Assembly: GCA_025355995.1 (NCBI GenBank)
Contig: JANXYQ010000022.1
Coordinates: forward strand, 1 to 39,076
Reading direction: 5' to 3'
From: Spirochaetaceae bacterium
GTDB lineage: Bacteria; Spirochaetota; Spirochaetia; Treponematales; Rectinemataceae
DNA: 39,076 nucleotides
Positions 31,381 through 39,076 of the stretch are shown piece after piece. Every line of letters begins with the position of its first letter. Position 1 is the first letter of the stretch. Position numbers and translations under genes: made by a program. A model generated the notes under the pieces. The model did not search any database. It saw nothing but the letters and a program-made list of their open reading frames with translations, and was not told the DNA's origin.

Positions 31381-32598
31381 TCAGGATATCTCGGCAACCA
31401 GCACCGTGATGTCGTCGGCCTGCGGCGCCGAGGCGACGAAGCCGCTGAGCTCCTGGTCGAGGTCGGCCAGGATGGCCTCGGCGCGCTTCATGCAGCGCGG
31501 GTAGAGGAATTTCCGGAGCTTCTCCTCGCCGTATCGCTCGCCGCGCTCGTTGCGGGCCTCGGTGAGGCCGTCCGAGTGCATGAAGAGCCTGAAATTCTTG
31601 GAGATGGGGAAGGCGGAGCCGCGGGGCTCGGCGAACTCGTTGATCCCGAGCGGCCAGAGGCCTGGGTTGACGATCTTGCCCTTGGTCTTGCCGCTCTCCT
31701 CATCGGAGTAGAAGGCGTACAGGGGAGGCATGCCGCAATTGAAGAACGTGGCCTCGCCGTGGGCTCGGTCGATGAAGACCATCGCCCCCGCGATGAAGAT
31801 CTCCTCCGGCGTCTGGTCCATGACGACGGCGTTGAGGGCGTTCAGGATCGAGAGGGGCGAGAGGGCGTGGAGCGAGCCGCCGATTTTGAGCGTGGCGAAG
31901 AAGGAGCTCAGGATGCTCGTGAGGAGGGCCGCGGCCGTTCCCTTGCCGCATACGTCGAAGCAGGAGAGCAGCGAGAGCCCATCGTTGATGTCCATGCATT
32001 GCAGGTAGTCGCCGCCGACCTCGTGCGCCATGCGGACGTAGTTCTCCGCGCGGATGCCCGCGCTCTTGATCGAGTTCCTCGTCATGAGGAACTCTTGCAT
32101 CTTCCGGGCCTTGTCGAGATCGACGTTCCGGATCTCGGCTATGTTACGGGAAAGGTCGGCGAAGGTGCCGATGCCGAAGAACCTGCCGTTCTCGAAGATC
32201 ATGAAATCGTCGTAGAGCTTCTCCGGACCGCGGCCGAGCACGAGGCTCATGGCCTTCTCGCAGTTCTCCGAGGCGTCGATCGAGAAGGCCGTGCCGTCGA
32301 GGAAGCGATCGACGGGGGGATCGGTCACGGCCATCAGGGTCGTCCTCTTCTTCGCGAGCTCCTTCCTCTCGATCAGGCCGATGACGCCATGCTCGCCTTC
32401 GACCGGGAGGGAGCTCGATCCCGGCCTGGCGGCGAAGGCCGCCAGGGCCTCCGTGATGCCGAGCTTCCTGTTGATCGGCTCCTCGAACTTTGTGATATGG
32501 CCCACGTTGAGGATCGAGAACGAATCCAGGATCTTTTCGAGCCTGGCCGCGACGAAATCGCGAATCTCGTCGCCGTTGTACTGCTCGAGATCTTCCAT
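31381..32598 (-). CDS. SpoIIE-type (PP2C-like) serine phosphatase with CBS-like sensory part
   Basis: A 405-residue cytoplasmic regulator. The first 180 residues resemble a CBS-pair module (GVIGLIERKELAKKRTTLMAV, then FMIFENGRFFGIGTFADLSRNI). A linker helix (DKARKMQEFLM) leads to the phosphatase: FDVCGKGTAAALL with the metal-binding Asp, NCGMPPLYAF where relatives have NAGHPP, FMHSDGLTEARNERG, and the final QADDITVLV. Such enzymes dephosphorylate anti-sigma-factor antagonists. The frame extends to ATG 32649, but a promoter with consensus TTGACA puts its -10 7 nt before the ATG at 32598, so I prefer the shorter form. Divergent from the sugar-sensing operon. The target is unknown. Confidence 0.83.
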   Translation of the reverse strand: MEDLEQYNGDEIRDFVAARLEKILDSFSILNVGHITKFEEPINRKLGITEALAAFAARPGSSSLPVEGEHGVIGLIERKELAKKRTTLMAVTDPPVDRFLDGTAFSIDASENCEKAMSLVLGRGPEKLYDDFMIFENGRFFGIGTFADLSRNIAEIRNVDLDKARKMQEFLMTRNSIKSAGIRAENYVRMAHEVGGDYLQCMDINDGLSLLSCFDVCGKGTAAALLTSILSSFFATLKIGGSLHALSPLSILNALNAVVMDQTPEEIFIAGAMVFIDRAHGEATFFNCGMPPLYAFYSDEESGKTKGKIVNPGLWPLGINEFAEPRGSAFPISKNFRLFMHSDGLTEARNERGERYGEEKLRKFLYPRCMKRAEAILADLDQELSGFVASAPQADDITVLVAEIS

Positions 32599-32605
32599 GC
32601 CCACA

Positions 32606-32634
32606 ATGGTCGACGCCGAGCGGAGGTCTGTCAA
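32606..32634 (-). promoter_or_regulatory. Promoter of SpoIIE-type phosphatase gene, leaderless arrangement
   Basis: On the minus strand TTGACA (32634-32629), a 17-nt spacer, and GACCAT (32611-32606), which ends 7 nt before the ATG at 32598. It lies inside the longer reading frame and so decides the start. Confidence 0.5.
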
Positions 32635-32650
32635 GCTTCGCGATTGCATG

Positions 32651-32680
32651 TGGACTAATCGGCTAAGGTATTCCTATAAT
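32651..32680 (+). promoter_or_regulatory. Promoter of the sugar-sensing operon, leaderless arrangement
   Basis: TGGACT (32651-32656), an 18-nt spacer, then consensus TATAAT (32675-32680), which ends 9 nt before the ATG at 32690. No ribosome site. Back to back with the phosphatase promoter. Confidence 0.6.
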
Positions 32681-32689
32681 CTTTCGGCG

Positions 32690-33700
32690 ATGAAAAAGGC
32701 CTCGTGGATCCTCGCGATCGTGTTCGGACTCGCCTTCCTGGGCGCCACTCTCATGAACGCGACCCTCGTGAGCAGGGCTCGGGCCGCGCTGGCCAGCGCC
32801 TACCTGGGCGCTAGCCCTCCTCCGGGCGCGAAGGCGAAGAGCGCCCGCTTCCACCTGGTCGTGGTCCTGCCCGATACCGACGATTCCTTCTTCAGCGGCC
32901 TCCTCGAGGGCATCGCGCAGGCGGCGCCCGCGGCCGACGCGGCCGTCCAGGTGTTCCGGTACCCCGGTGCGGCCACGACCGAGGCCGACAGGTATTTCGA
33001 GATCGCGATGCGCGCCAAGGTCGACGGCTTGGTCATGTACGCGCCCCGGGACCTGCCGGGCGCCGCCTCCTCGACGGCCAGGGCGGCCGAGGCGGCACGC
33101 GACGGCATCGTATTCATCCCGGTCGGCACCGACGCGCCGGCGGGCGTAAAGGGGCCCTTCATCGGCTCGGGCTCCCTCCTCCAGGGCCTCGAGGGCGGGA
33201 AGCTTATCGGCAAGTCCCTCGGCGCAAGGGCCCGGGTCGGGGTCATCCTCTCGTCCACGGACATGGGGAGCGGCGAGGACGACCCTCTCTATCGGGGGGT
33301 GCGCGTGGCCCTGAGCTCCTACCCCGGGGCGAGGGTGATCTCGGTGGCCAAGGCCCAGCCGGGGATCCTCTCCGGTGAGGCCGTAGCCGAGTCGATGCTC
33401 CGCTCCTACCCCGCCGTGAACGCGATCGTCTGCTCGAGCGCCCGGGACACCGTCGGCGCGGCCCAGGTTCTCGTCGACCGCGGCGCGGTAGGCAAGGTCC
33501 TGATCATCGGAGCGGATAGGACGCCGGACATCCAGCGCTACCTAGACAAGGGAGTCGTGGCCGCCAGCGTCGTGAGGGACTCCAAGAGGATGGGGCAGGA
33601 GGCGGTCCGGGCCTTCTCGCGCATCAGGCAGGGCGGTCGAGCCGCCTGGCCGGTCGAGACGGGCGTCCTGGTCATCCAGATGAAGGAAGGCCAGCGATGA
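32690..33700 (+). CDS. Membrane-anchored periplasmic sugar-binding-like sensor protein
   Basis: A 336-residue protein with one N-terminal membrane helix (about 5-25) and no good signal-cleavage site or lipobox, so it probably stays anchored. The rest is a type I periplasmic binding fold (Peripla_BP_4-like): FHLVVVLPDTDDSFFSGLLEGIAQAA, then AKVDGLVMYAPRD, VNAIVCSSARDTVGAAQVL and VLIIGADRTPDIQRYLDKGVVAASVV. Its stop overlaps the kinase start (ATGA), so the two are made together. Anchored XylFII-type proteins that pair with LytS kinases are known in clostridia; this is the likely signal-binding partner. The ligand is unknown. Confidence 0.82.
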   Translation: MKKASWILAIVFGLAFLGATLMNATLVSRARAALASAYLGASPPPGAKAKSARFHLVVVLPDTDDSFFSGLLEGIAQAAPAADAAVQVFRYPGAATTEADRYFEIAMRAKVDGLVMYAPRDLPGAASSTARAAEAARDGIVFIPVGTDAPAGVKGPFIGSGSLLQGLEGGKLIGKSLGARARVGVILSSTDMGSGEDDPLYRGVRVALSSYPGARVISVAKAQPGILSGEAVAESMLRSYPAVNAIVCSSARDTVGAAQVLVDRGAVGKVLIIGADRTPDIQRYLDKGVVAASVVRDSKRMGQEAVRAFSRIRQGGRAAWPVETGVLVIQMKEGQR

Positions 33701-35184
33701 TCCTGGGCACCGTCCGCGGCAAGATCATCGCCAACTCCGCCCTTATCCTCTTCATCCTGTCGCTCACGACGCTCTATTCGGGCTTCGCCTCCCTCGAGCT
33801 GACGCGCAGCGTCGAGCTGCTCTTCCGCAGCAACCAGAAGATGGAGAGCCTGCGCAATCTCCTGGCCTCCACGGAAGGATCGCTCGCGGGCTACCTGACC
33901 ACCAAGAGCTCGGACTCCCTGAAGGACTACATACGCTTCTCGACGAGGCTCGCGGACGAGGCGAGGGGCTTGAACCGCGAGATCGTGCAGGACGAGTCCC
34001 TCCTCATGCAGCGGGACCTCGGCGGCCTCGTGGACAGCTACCTGGAGGATGCCGAGGCGAGCGTGGCCGCCAAGCGCGGCCGCGACGTGGCCGCCTACAC
34101 GATGCGGTACGAGAGCTCGGAGGCGTCGGCCGAGCTCTCGCGCTTCCTCATCGAGAAGATAGACGGCATCTTCCTATCGAGTTCCCTGACGGCCTACTCG
34201 GGCTTCAGCACGCAGATCTCCGCCGTAATCCTGTCCAACGCGGCCTTGGTCGTGGCGGCCAACCTCCTCGGGCTGATGCTGCTCGTGCGCTATTCCTACA
34301 AGCTCACCGGCCCCATCTCGCGGCTCGCCGAGGCGGCGAGGGCGGTGGGCCGGGGGGAGTACGGCTACGAGCTGCACGTCCCGGATTCGGCGGACGAGGT
34401 CGGCACGATGACCGCGGCCTTCACGGGCATGCGCGAGAGCGTCCGCCTGGCCTTCGAGGAGCTCAAGTCCAAGGCCGAGGTCGAGAGGAGGCTCATGGAG
34501 GAGCGCATGCGGGTGCTCGAGCTCGACCATAGGCTCAAGGACGCCGAGCTCCTCGCGTTGCAGACGCAGATCAACCCGCACTTCCTGTTCAACACCCTGG
34601 CGGCGGGGATGCAGCTGGCGCTCACGGAGGACGCGGACAGGACGGCCGATTTCCTGGACAACCTCGCGGCCTTCATCCGCTACGTCCTCAAGCCGCCGGC
34701 CCGGTCGGTGCGGGTCTCCGACGAGATCGAGTGCATCGAGCGCTATATATGGCTCCTGAGGCTGCGTTTCGGCGAGCGCTACCGCTTCCTGGTCACGGTG
34801 GACGAGGCCGCGCTCTCCGTGGAGACGCCCGCCCTCCTCCTCCAGCCACTCGTCGAGAACGCCGTGGCCCACGGTCTTCGCGACCGCGAGGAGGGAGGCG
34901 AGGTGCGCGTGTCGGTGAGGCTCGAGGGCGAGGTCGCCCTCCTGTCCGTGGAGGATTCGGGCGAGGGCATGAGCCGCGACGAGATCGAGCGGGTCATGCG
35001 CGAGGGGTCGGGGGACGAGGGGGCCGGAGGCGGGGCGCCGCTCTGGGAGGGCGGCATCGGCCTGCGCAGCGTGATCAGGCGCGTCTCGCTGGCGACGGGC
35101 GGGAGGGGCCGGGTGGAGATCGAGAGCGAGCCGGGCGCCGGGACGGGCGTGCGCATCTACCTGCCCGCGAGGGGCGTCGGATGA
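33697..35184 (+). CDS. LytS/YesM-type sensor histidine kinase
   Basis: A 495-residue inner-membrane kinase. Two membrane helices (about 9-30 and 175-198) flank a mainly helical periplasmic domain (about 31-170) that could contact the anchored binding protein. A HAMP-like segment (RYSYKLTGPISRLAEAARAVG) and a coiled coil (about 250-285) follow. The His_kinase motif is QTQINPHFLFNTL with His295, and the ATPase boxes are LLLQPLVENAVAHGL, EDSGEGMS and GGIGLRSVIRRV. It overlaps its neighbours on both sides by four bases, so the sensor, kinase and regulator are translationally coupled. Confidence 0.92.
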   Translation: MILGTVRGKIIANSALILFILSLTTLYSGFASLELTRSVELLFRSNQKMESLRNLLASTEGSLAGYLTTKSSDSLKDYIRFSTRLADEARGLNREIVQDESLLMQRDLGGLVDSYLEDAEASVAAKRGRDVAAYTMRYESSEASAELSRFLIEKIDGIFLSSSLTAYSGFSTQISAVILSNAALVVAANLLGLMLLVRYSYKLTGPISRLAEAARAVGRGEYGYELHVPDSADEVGTMTAAFTGMRESVRLAFEELKSKAEVERRLMEERMRVLELDHRLKDAELLALQTQINPHFLFNTLAAGMQLALTEDADRTADFLDNLAAFIRYVLKPPARSVRVSDEIECIERYIWLLRLRFGERYRFLVTVDEAALSVETPALLLQPLVENAVAHGLRDREEGGEVRVSVRLEGEVALLSVEDSGEGMSRDEIERVMREGSGDEGAGGGAPLWEGGIGLRSVIRRVSLATGGRGRVEIESEPGAGTGVRIYLPARGVG

Positions 35185-36755
35185 TTCGCATCCTCGTGGT
35201 CGACGACGAGAGGCCCGTCGTGGAGGGCATCGCGCATATCGTGCGCAGGGACCTGGGGGAGGAATTCGAGATAGCCGGATCGGCCTCGTCGGGCAGGGAA
35301 GCCATCGAGAAGGCCGCCCTCCTGTCGCCCGACCTGATCCTCATGGACGTCCGCATGCCCGGCATCTCGGGGTTGGACGCGATCCGCGAGATCCGGCGCA
35401 GGGGCTCGCTCTCAGCCTTTATCCTGATCACCGCCTACGAGCGCTTCGACATCGCCAGGGAGGCGGTGGAGCTCGGCGTGCTAGACTACCTCCTCAAACC
35501 CGTGGCCAAGGACAAGCTGGCCTTCTCGCTGCGAGAGGCAGCGCTCCTCCTGGCGGGGAGAGGAGAGGTCGAGCGGCGGGAGATCGAGCACCGCGAGCGG
35601 GAGGAGAGGATGCGCGCGTTCGTCGAGGCGGCCTTTCTCCAAGGCCTCATGCTCGGCGAGCGCTCCGGCCCGGAGCTCGAGAAGTACCGCTCCGCCCTCG
35701 GGATTCCCGAGCCCTGGGCCGCCGCGGCCGCTGCGGCCATCCTGTCCCCGCTGGGAGTGCTCGACCCGGCGGCCGAGGCGCGCGAGGCCTACGAGGGGCT
35801 TCGCGGCACCATCCGCTACAAGACCAAGGCCCTGGTCGGACCGCTCGTCTCCGGGCTCTGCGCGATCCTCCTTCCCCTCCGCGACGAGGCCGAGGGCCCG
35901 GCCATGCAGGCGGAACTCCGGGCCGTGATAGAGGCGGCCCACGGGAGCGAGCTCGCGCGGGGCCGGCTCAGGCTCGGCTTCGGCGGGGCGCGCCCCCTTC
36001 CCGAGGCCGCGTCCTCCTGGTCCGAGGCGCTGGCCGGACTCCTCGCGGGCGCCTCCGCGGCCGGAAGCCCCGCCTCGGAGGGGCCGCGCGAAGGCGTGAA
36101 TTTCGAGGACGACGAGGCCTTCCTGGAAGCCCTGCTCGCGTCCTCGCCGGAGAGGGCGAGCCTGGCGCTCGAGCGGCTGCTTGGGCCGCTGAAGGGCCTT
36201 CCCTCGGTCGCTCCGGGCGAGGCCTACCGCTTCATCGCCCTCTTCGGCGCGGCGATCCGCTCCCTGCGCGGCAGTGGGCTCATGAACGAGGCCGAGGTCC
36301 GCGCGGCGATGGACTTCGAGGACCTGCGCATGGCGGCGAGCGGGGACCTGCTCGCCCTCGCCCTTCGCGGCCGCTTTTCCGCGCTCGCTGCCGCGGCCGG
36401 GAGGGAGGGCCGGCGCTCGCTTCCCCTCAGGGCGGCGATAGACCGCATCAAGGAGGCCTTCGGCCGGCCGATCAGCCTCGAATCGGTGGCCGACGAGCTG
36501 GGAATCCCGCCGGGAAGGCTGTCGAGGCTCTTCATCGAGGAGACCGGCAAGGGCTTCTCGGATTTCCTCATCGACTACCGCATCGAGAGGGCGAAGGAGC
36601 TGCTTTCCCTTCCCGACGCCTCGATCAAGCAGGTCAGCGCGGCCTGCGGATACCCCGATCCCAACTACTTCTCCCGCCTCTTCAAGAAGGCGACGGGACT
36701 CACGCCGAGCAATTTCTCTTCCGACGCTAAGGAGGCTAACGATGGGAATGGCTGA
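35181..36755 (+). CDS. YesN-type response regulator with AraC DNA-binding domain
   Basis: A 524-residue regulator. The receiver domain (1-120) has Asp8-Asp9, phospho-acceptor Asp56 in LILMDVRMPG, the Thr of LITAYERF and the Lys of YLLKPV. The long middle part (about 130-415) is Ala/Glu/Leu-rich with no clear motif, as in YesN proteins. The AraC domain (about 420-524) carries SLESVADELGIPPGRLSRLF and KQVSAACGYPDPNYFSRLFK. The start ATG overlaps the kinase stop. The likely targets are the two binding-protein genes that follow and transporter genes beyond the window. Confidence 0.92.
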   Translation: MIRILVVDDERPVVEGIAHIVRRDLGEEFEIAGSASSGREAIEKAALLSPDLILMDVRMPGISGLDAIREIRRRGSLSAFILITAYERFDIAREAVELGVLDYLLKPVAKDKLAFSLREAALLLAGRGEVERREIEHREREERMRAFVEAAFLQGLMLGERSGPELEKYRSALGIPEPWAAAAAAAILSPLGVLDPAAEAREAYEGLRGTIRYKTKALVGPLVSGLCAILLPLRDEAEGPAMQAELRAVIEAAHGSELARGRLRLGFGGARPLPEAASSWSEALAGLLAGASAAGSPASEGPREGVNFEDDEAFLEALLASSPERASLALERLLGPLKGLPSVAPGEAYRFIALFGAAIRSLRGSGLMNEAEVRAAMDFEDLRMAASGDLLALALRGRFSALAAAAGREGRRSLPLRAAIDRIKEAFGRPISLESVADELGIPPGRLSRLFIEETGKGFSDFLIDYRIERAKELLSLPDASIKQVSAACGYPDPNYFSRLFKKATGLTPSNFSSDAKEANDGNG

Positions 36756-37791
36756 ACGGCGATCGACGAGGGCCGCGGCGGCGCTCGTCGCCCTCGTCCT
36801 CCTGGCGGCGCTCTCGCTCGCGGGCTGCCGCCCCGCGCGGCACAAGCTCCTCCCCGGCAAGGCTCCCGTCATCGGCTTCTCGATGGACTCCCTGGTCGTG
36901 GAGCGCTGGCAGCGGGACCTCGACGTCTTCACGCGCGCCGCGCACGAGTTGGGCGCCGAGATCATCCTGGAGGTAGCCGACCAGGACCCCGTCGTGCAGG
37001 AGAAGCAGGTCCGCGAGCTCGCGGACAGGGGCATAGACGTCCTGGTCATCGTGCCCAACGACGCCGACAAGCTCTCGGCGGCGGTCAGGGAGGTGAAGGC
37101 TCGGGGACTGCCGGTCCTGAGCTACGACCGGCTCGTGCGCAAGGCGGGCGTGGACCTCTACCTCTCCTTCGACAACGAGAAGGTCGGCAGCCTTATGGCC
37201 GAGACCCTGGCCCGAGCCCGGCCCTCGGGCTCTTACGTCGTCATCAACGGGGCGCGCAACGACTACAACGCCATCATGCTCAACACCGGCATACACAGGG
37301 TGCTCGACCCCATGGTCGCCTCGGGGAAGATTAGGATCGTCTCGGAGATCTGGCCGAGCTTCTGGGACTCGGACGAGGTAAGGGCTGACATGGAGAACGT
37401 CGTGGCGAGCGAGCGGGGCATCGACGCGGTCATCGCCGGGAACGACATGCTCGCGGAGGCCGTGATCAGCGTGCTGGCGGAGTCGAGGCTCACCGCCATC
37501 GTGGCGGGCCAGGACGCGGACCTGGCCGCCTGCCAGCGCATCGCCGAGGGCTCGCAGTTCGCGACCGTCTACAAGCCGATAGACAGGCTCGCCCTCAAGG
37601 CGGCGGGCTTCGCGGTCATGCTCGCCAAGGGCGAGAGCGTCGAGACGGACTCTACCATAGACGACGGCCTGGGCAAGGTGCCCTACGTCCGCCTCGAGCC
37701 TATTCCCGTCGTCAAGGAGACCCTCGAATCCACCGTGATCAAGGATTCCTTCCATACGGCGAGCGAGGTCTACCGCAACGTCAAGCGGTGA
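36742..37791 (+). CDS. XylF-like sugar-binding lipoprotein
   Basis: A 349-residue type I periplasmic binding protein of the xylose/ribose group. The signal peptide ends in LSLAGC with Cys29 as the likely lipid site. Family blocks: PVIGFSMDSLVVERWQRD, ADQDPVVQEKQVRELADRGIDVLVIVPND, GLPVLSYDRLV and AVIAGNDMLAEAVI, then VAGQDADLAACQRIAEG. AAGGAGG lies 6 nt before the ATG at 36742, which overlaps the regulator end by 14 bases. ATG 36748 is an alternative. It may be the transport binding protein, or a second ligand receptor for the sensory system. Confidence 0.88.
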   Translation: MGMAERRSTRAAAALVALVLLAALSLAGCRPARHKLLPGKAPVIGFSMDSLVVERWQRDLDVFTRAAHELGAEIILEVADQDPVVQEKQVRELADRGIDVLVIVPNDADKLSAAVREVKARGLPVLSYDRLVRKAGVDLYLSFDNEKVGSLMAETLARARPSGSYVVINGARNDYNAIMLNTGIHRVLDPMVASGKIRIVSEIWPSFWDSDEVRADMENVVASERGIDAVIAGNDMLAEAVISVLAESRLTAIVAGQDADLAACQRIAEGSQFATVYKPIDRLALKAAGFAVMLAKGESVETDSTIDDGLGKVPYVRLEPIPVVKETLESTVIKDSFHTASEVYRNVKR

Positions 37792-37853
37792 TAAAACCCT
37801 CGCCTGGACTTTGCCCGCGCCGGCGCTTCGCAGAGTGCTAGGGCTCCCGCCTG

Positions 37854-37895
37854 GGCCGGTCGAGGGGCGATAGTGCGGACCTTCGGCCTTTTTTT
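37854..37895 (+). terminator. Probable terminator before the last binding-protein gene
   Basis: GGCCG (37854-37858) pairs with CGGCC (37884-37888) through an imperfect stem, followed by seven T. It separates the sensory operon from the abundant-type binding protein gene. Confidence 0.5.
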
Positions 37896-37936
37896 CCCGA
37901 TGACCTTTCGAGGAATGAGGCTCAGAATCGCCTCGT

Positions 37937-37955
37937 GCGCGGCTATCCGCCGCGC
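37937..37955 (+). other. Leader hairpin upstream of ChvE/XylF-like gene
   Basis: GCGCGGC/GCCGCGC, a perfect 7-bp stem with loop TATCC, is 9 nt before the AGGAGG ribosome site of the gene at 37979. It may protect the mRNA or mark an operator. Confidence 0.5.
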
Positions 37956-37978
37956 GAATTATCCTCAGGAGGTATTTC

Positions 37979-39055
37979 ATGAAACGCGCTTCTATCTTAT
38001 TGTCGGCCCTTCTCGCCGTCCTCGGGTCCATGGCCTTCGCCCAGGTCCAGGTCGGCGTCATCCTTCCGACGAAGGACGAGCCCCGCTGGATCCAGGACCA
38101 GACCAGGTTCGAGGCCGCCTTCAAGACCGCCGGCATCCCCACCCAGATCCTCTTCTCCCAGGGCAACACCGCCACCGAGAAGGCGAACGTCGAGTCCCTG
38201 ATCTCCGCCGGAGCCAAGGTAATAGTGATCTGCCCGCAGGACGGGGCCGGCGCCGCCGCCGCCGCCGACGAGGCCCGCGCGGCCGGGGTCAAGGTCATCT
38301 CCTACGACCGCCTGATCATGGGCACCGCGTCGGTCGACTATTACGTGACCTTCGACAGCTTCGCCGTCGGCGCCGCCTGGGGCCAGTTCCTCGTGAGCAA
38401 GGCCACCGGCAAGGCCAACAACCTCTACCTCTATGCCGGCGCCGCTTCCGACAACAACGCCTTCATCTTCTTCAACGGCGCTTGGAGCGTCCTCCAGCCC
38501 AAGATCGCCGACGGCACCTTCGTCATCAAGAACTCCGACAAGGCCGTCGCCGTGATGAAGAAGGCCACGCTTACCCGCGACGAGGAAGCCGCCATCATCG
38601 GCCAGGTCACCACGAACTGGTCATTCGGCGACGCGAAGAACAAGGCCGAGGCCAATCTCACCTCCGCCAAGAAGGCCGACAAGGGCACGGTATTCATCGA
38701 AGCCCCGAACGACGGCACCGCCCGCGCCATCGCCGACGCCTTCCGCACGGACAAGGACGTCAAGAAGTACTACATCACCGGCCAGGACGCCGAAGTCGCC
38801 TCGGTCCAGTACGTGATCGACGGCAAGCAGTCCATGACCGTCCTCAAGGACGTCCGCACGCTGGTCGCCGACGCCATCGCCGCGGCCGTAGCCTACGCCA
38901 AGGGCGGCGCGCCCGCGCAGACCACGACCTACGACAACGGCAAGATCAAGGTTCCCGCCAAGCCCTCCGCCATCGTCACGGTGACCAAGGAGAACGCGAA
39001 GGCCGCGATCGTCGATTCCGGCTACTATCCCTCCAGCTACTTCTCCGGTCTCTAA
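37979..39055 (+). CDS. ChvE/XylF-like sugar ABC transporter substrate-binding protein
   Basis: A 358-residue exported binding protein with a signal peptide cleaved near AFA-QV (about residue 21). Typical blocks: VQVGVILPTKDEPRWIQDQTRF, then SAGAKVIVICPQDG, GVKVISYDRLIMGTASVDYYVTFD, YYITGQDAEVASVQYVIDGKQSMTVLKD and the C-terminal SGYYPSSYFSGL end. This matches the multiple-sugar/xylose binding group. A consensus AGGAGG ribosome site at 7 nt and a separate leader suggest high expression. The permease and ATPase genes are expected just past the right edge. The exact sugar cannot be read. Confidence 0.9.
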   Translation: MKRASILLSALLAVLGSMAFAQVQVGVILPTKDEPRWIQDQTRFEAAFKTAGIPTQILFSQGNTATEKANVESLISAGAKVIVICPQDGAGAAAAADEARAAGVKVISYDRLIMGTASVDYYVTFDSFAVGAAWGQFLVSKATGKANNLYLYAGAASDNNAFIFFNGAWSVLQPKIADGTFVIKNSDKAVAVMKKATLTRDEEAAIIGQVTTNWSFGDAKNKAEANLTSAKKADKGTVFIEAPNDGTARAIADAFRTDKDVKKYYITGQDAEVASVQYVIDGKQSMTVLKDVRTLVADAIAAAVAYAKGGAPAQTTTYDNGKIKVPAKPSAIVTVTKENAKAAIVDSGYYPSSYFSGL

Positions 39056-39076
39056 TTTCCCCTAGCGGCCGGCCGC

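Noticed and set aside
36742-36755. Frameshift fusion between the response regulator and the following binding protein
   Set aside because: The overlap is 14 bases in different frames with a good ribosome site and a complete signal peptide on the second gene, so it is normal translational coupling.
36736-38298. 520-residue frame on the minus strand across two binding-protein genes
   Set aside because: Antisense shadow of clear periplasmic binding proteins; no signal peptide or motif of its own.

Overview
This 39 kb, high-GC window most likely comes from a free-living or gut-type spirochaete. The evidence is the gene order flgN-flgK-flgL-fliW-csrA, a PUR-alpha-like nucleic-acid-binding protein related to Borrelia BpuR, lipoproteins with relaxed spirochaetal lipoboxes, and a fermentative gene set. 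I see no rRNA, tRNA, CRISPR array, integrase or transposase. The length matches a fosmid insert, and both ends cut through or stop next to genes. That origin is an inference.

Layout from left to right. Positions 1-1727 hold a cut-off EamA transporter and an ornithine/lysine decarboxylase gene broken by a stop and a frameshift. Positions 1717-4825 hold a DapF-like protein, RNase HII, a YjbQ-family protein and a membrane-bound AraC regulator. Positions 4940-8023 hold a beta-barrel-like protein followed by a large FG-GAP lipoprotein. Positions 8073-11429 hold a CPBP protease, an acyltransferase, and a VWA lipoprotein split by an in-frame TAG. Positions 11482-15329 hold a PUR-domain protein, a phosphohexomutase, a ferredoxin, and a YciB-Nudix fusion. 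Positions 15337-19738 are the flagellar hook-filament junction operon with fliW and csrA. Positions 20003-26293 hold a P-loop/Asp23 protein, a secreted inactive-peptidase-like TPR protein, CheY, RibA, a 30-residue AURKAIP1-like basic protein missed by usual length cut-offs, and a 656-residue protein I do not recognise. Positions 26390-31052 are one catabolic operon: butyrate kinase, phosphobutyryltransferase and a four-subunit 2-oxoacid:ferredoxin oxidoreductase. Positions 31381-39055 hold a SpoIIE-type phosphatase and a sugar-sensing and uptake cluster: anchored binding protein, LytS/YesM-type kinase, YesN-type regulator, lipoprotein binding protein and ChvE/XylF-like binding protein.

Two themes tie the window together. 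First, about thirteen genes that head transcription units have a good -10 hexamer only 6-10 nt before the start codon and no Shine-Dalgarno sequence. Most genes inside operons, and some highly expressed ones, do have one. This suggests widespread leaderless transcription. Second, the kinase/transferase/oxidoreductase operon would turn branched-chain 2-oxoacids into branched fatty acids plus ATP and reduced ferredoxin. This resembles the amino-acid fermentation described for Spirochaeta isovalerica.
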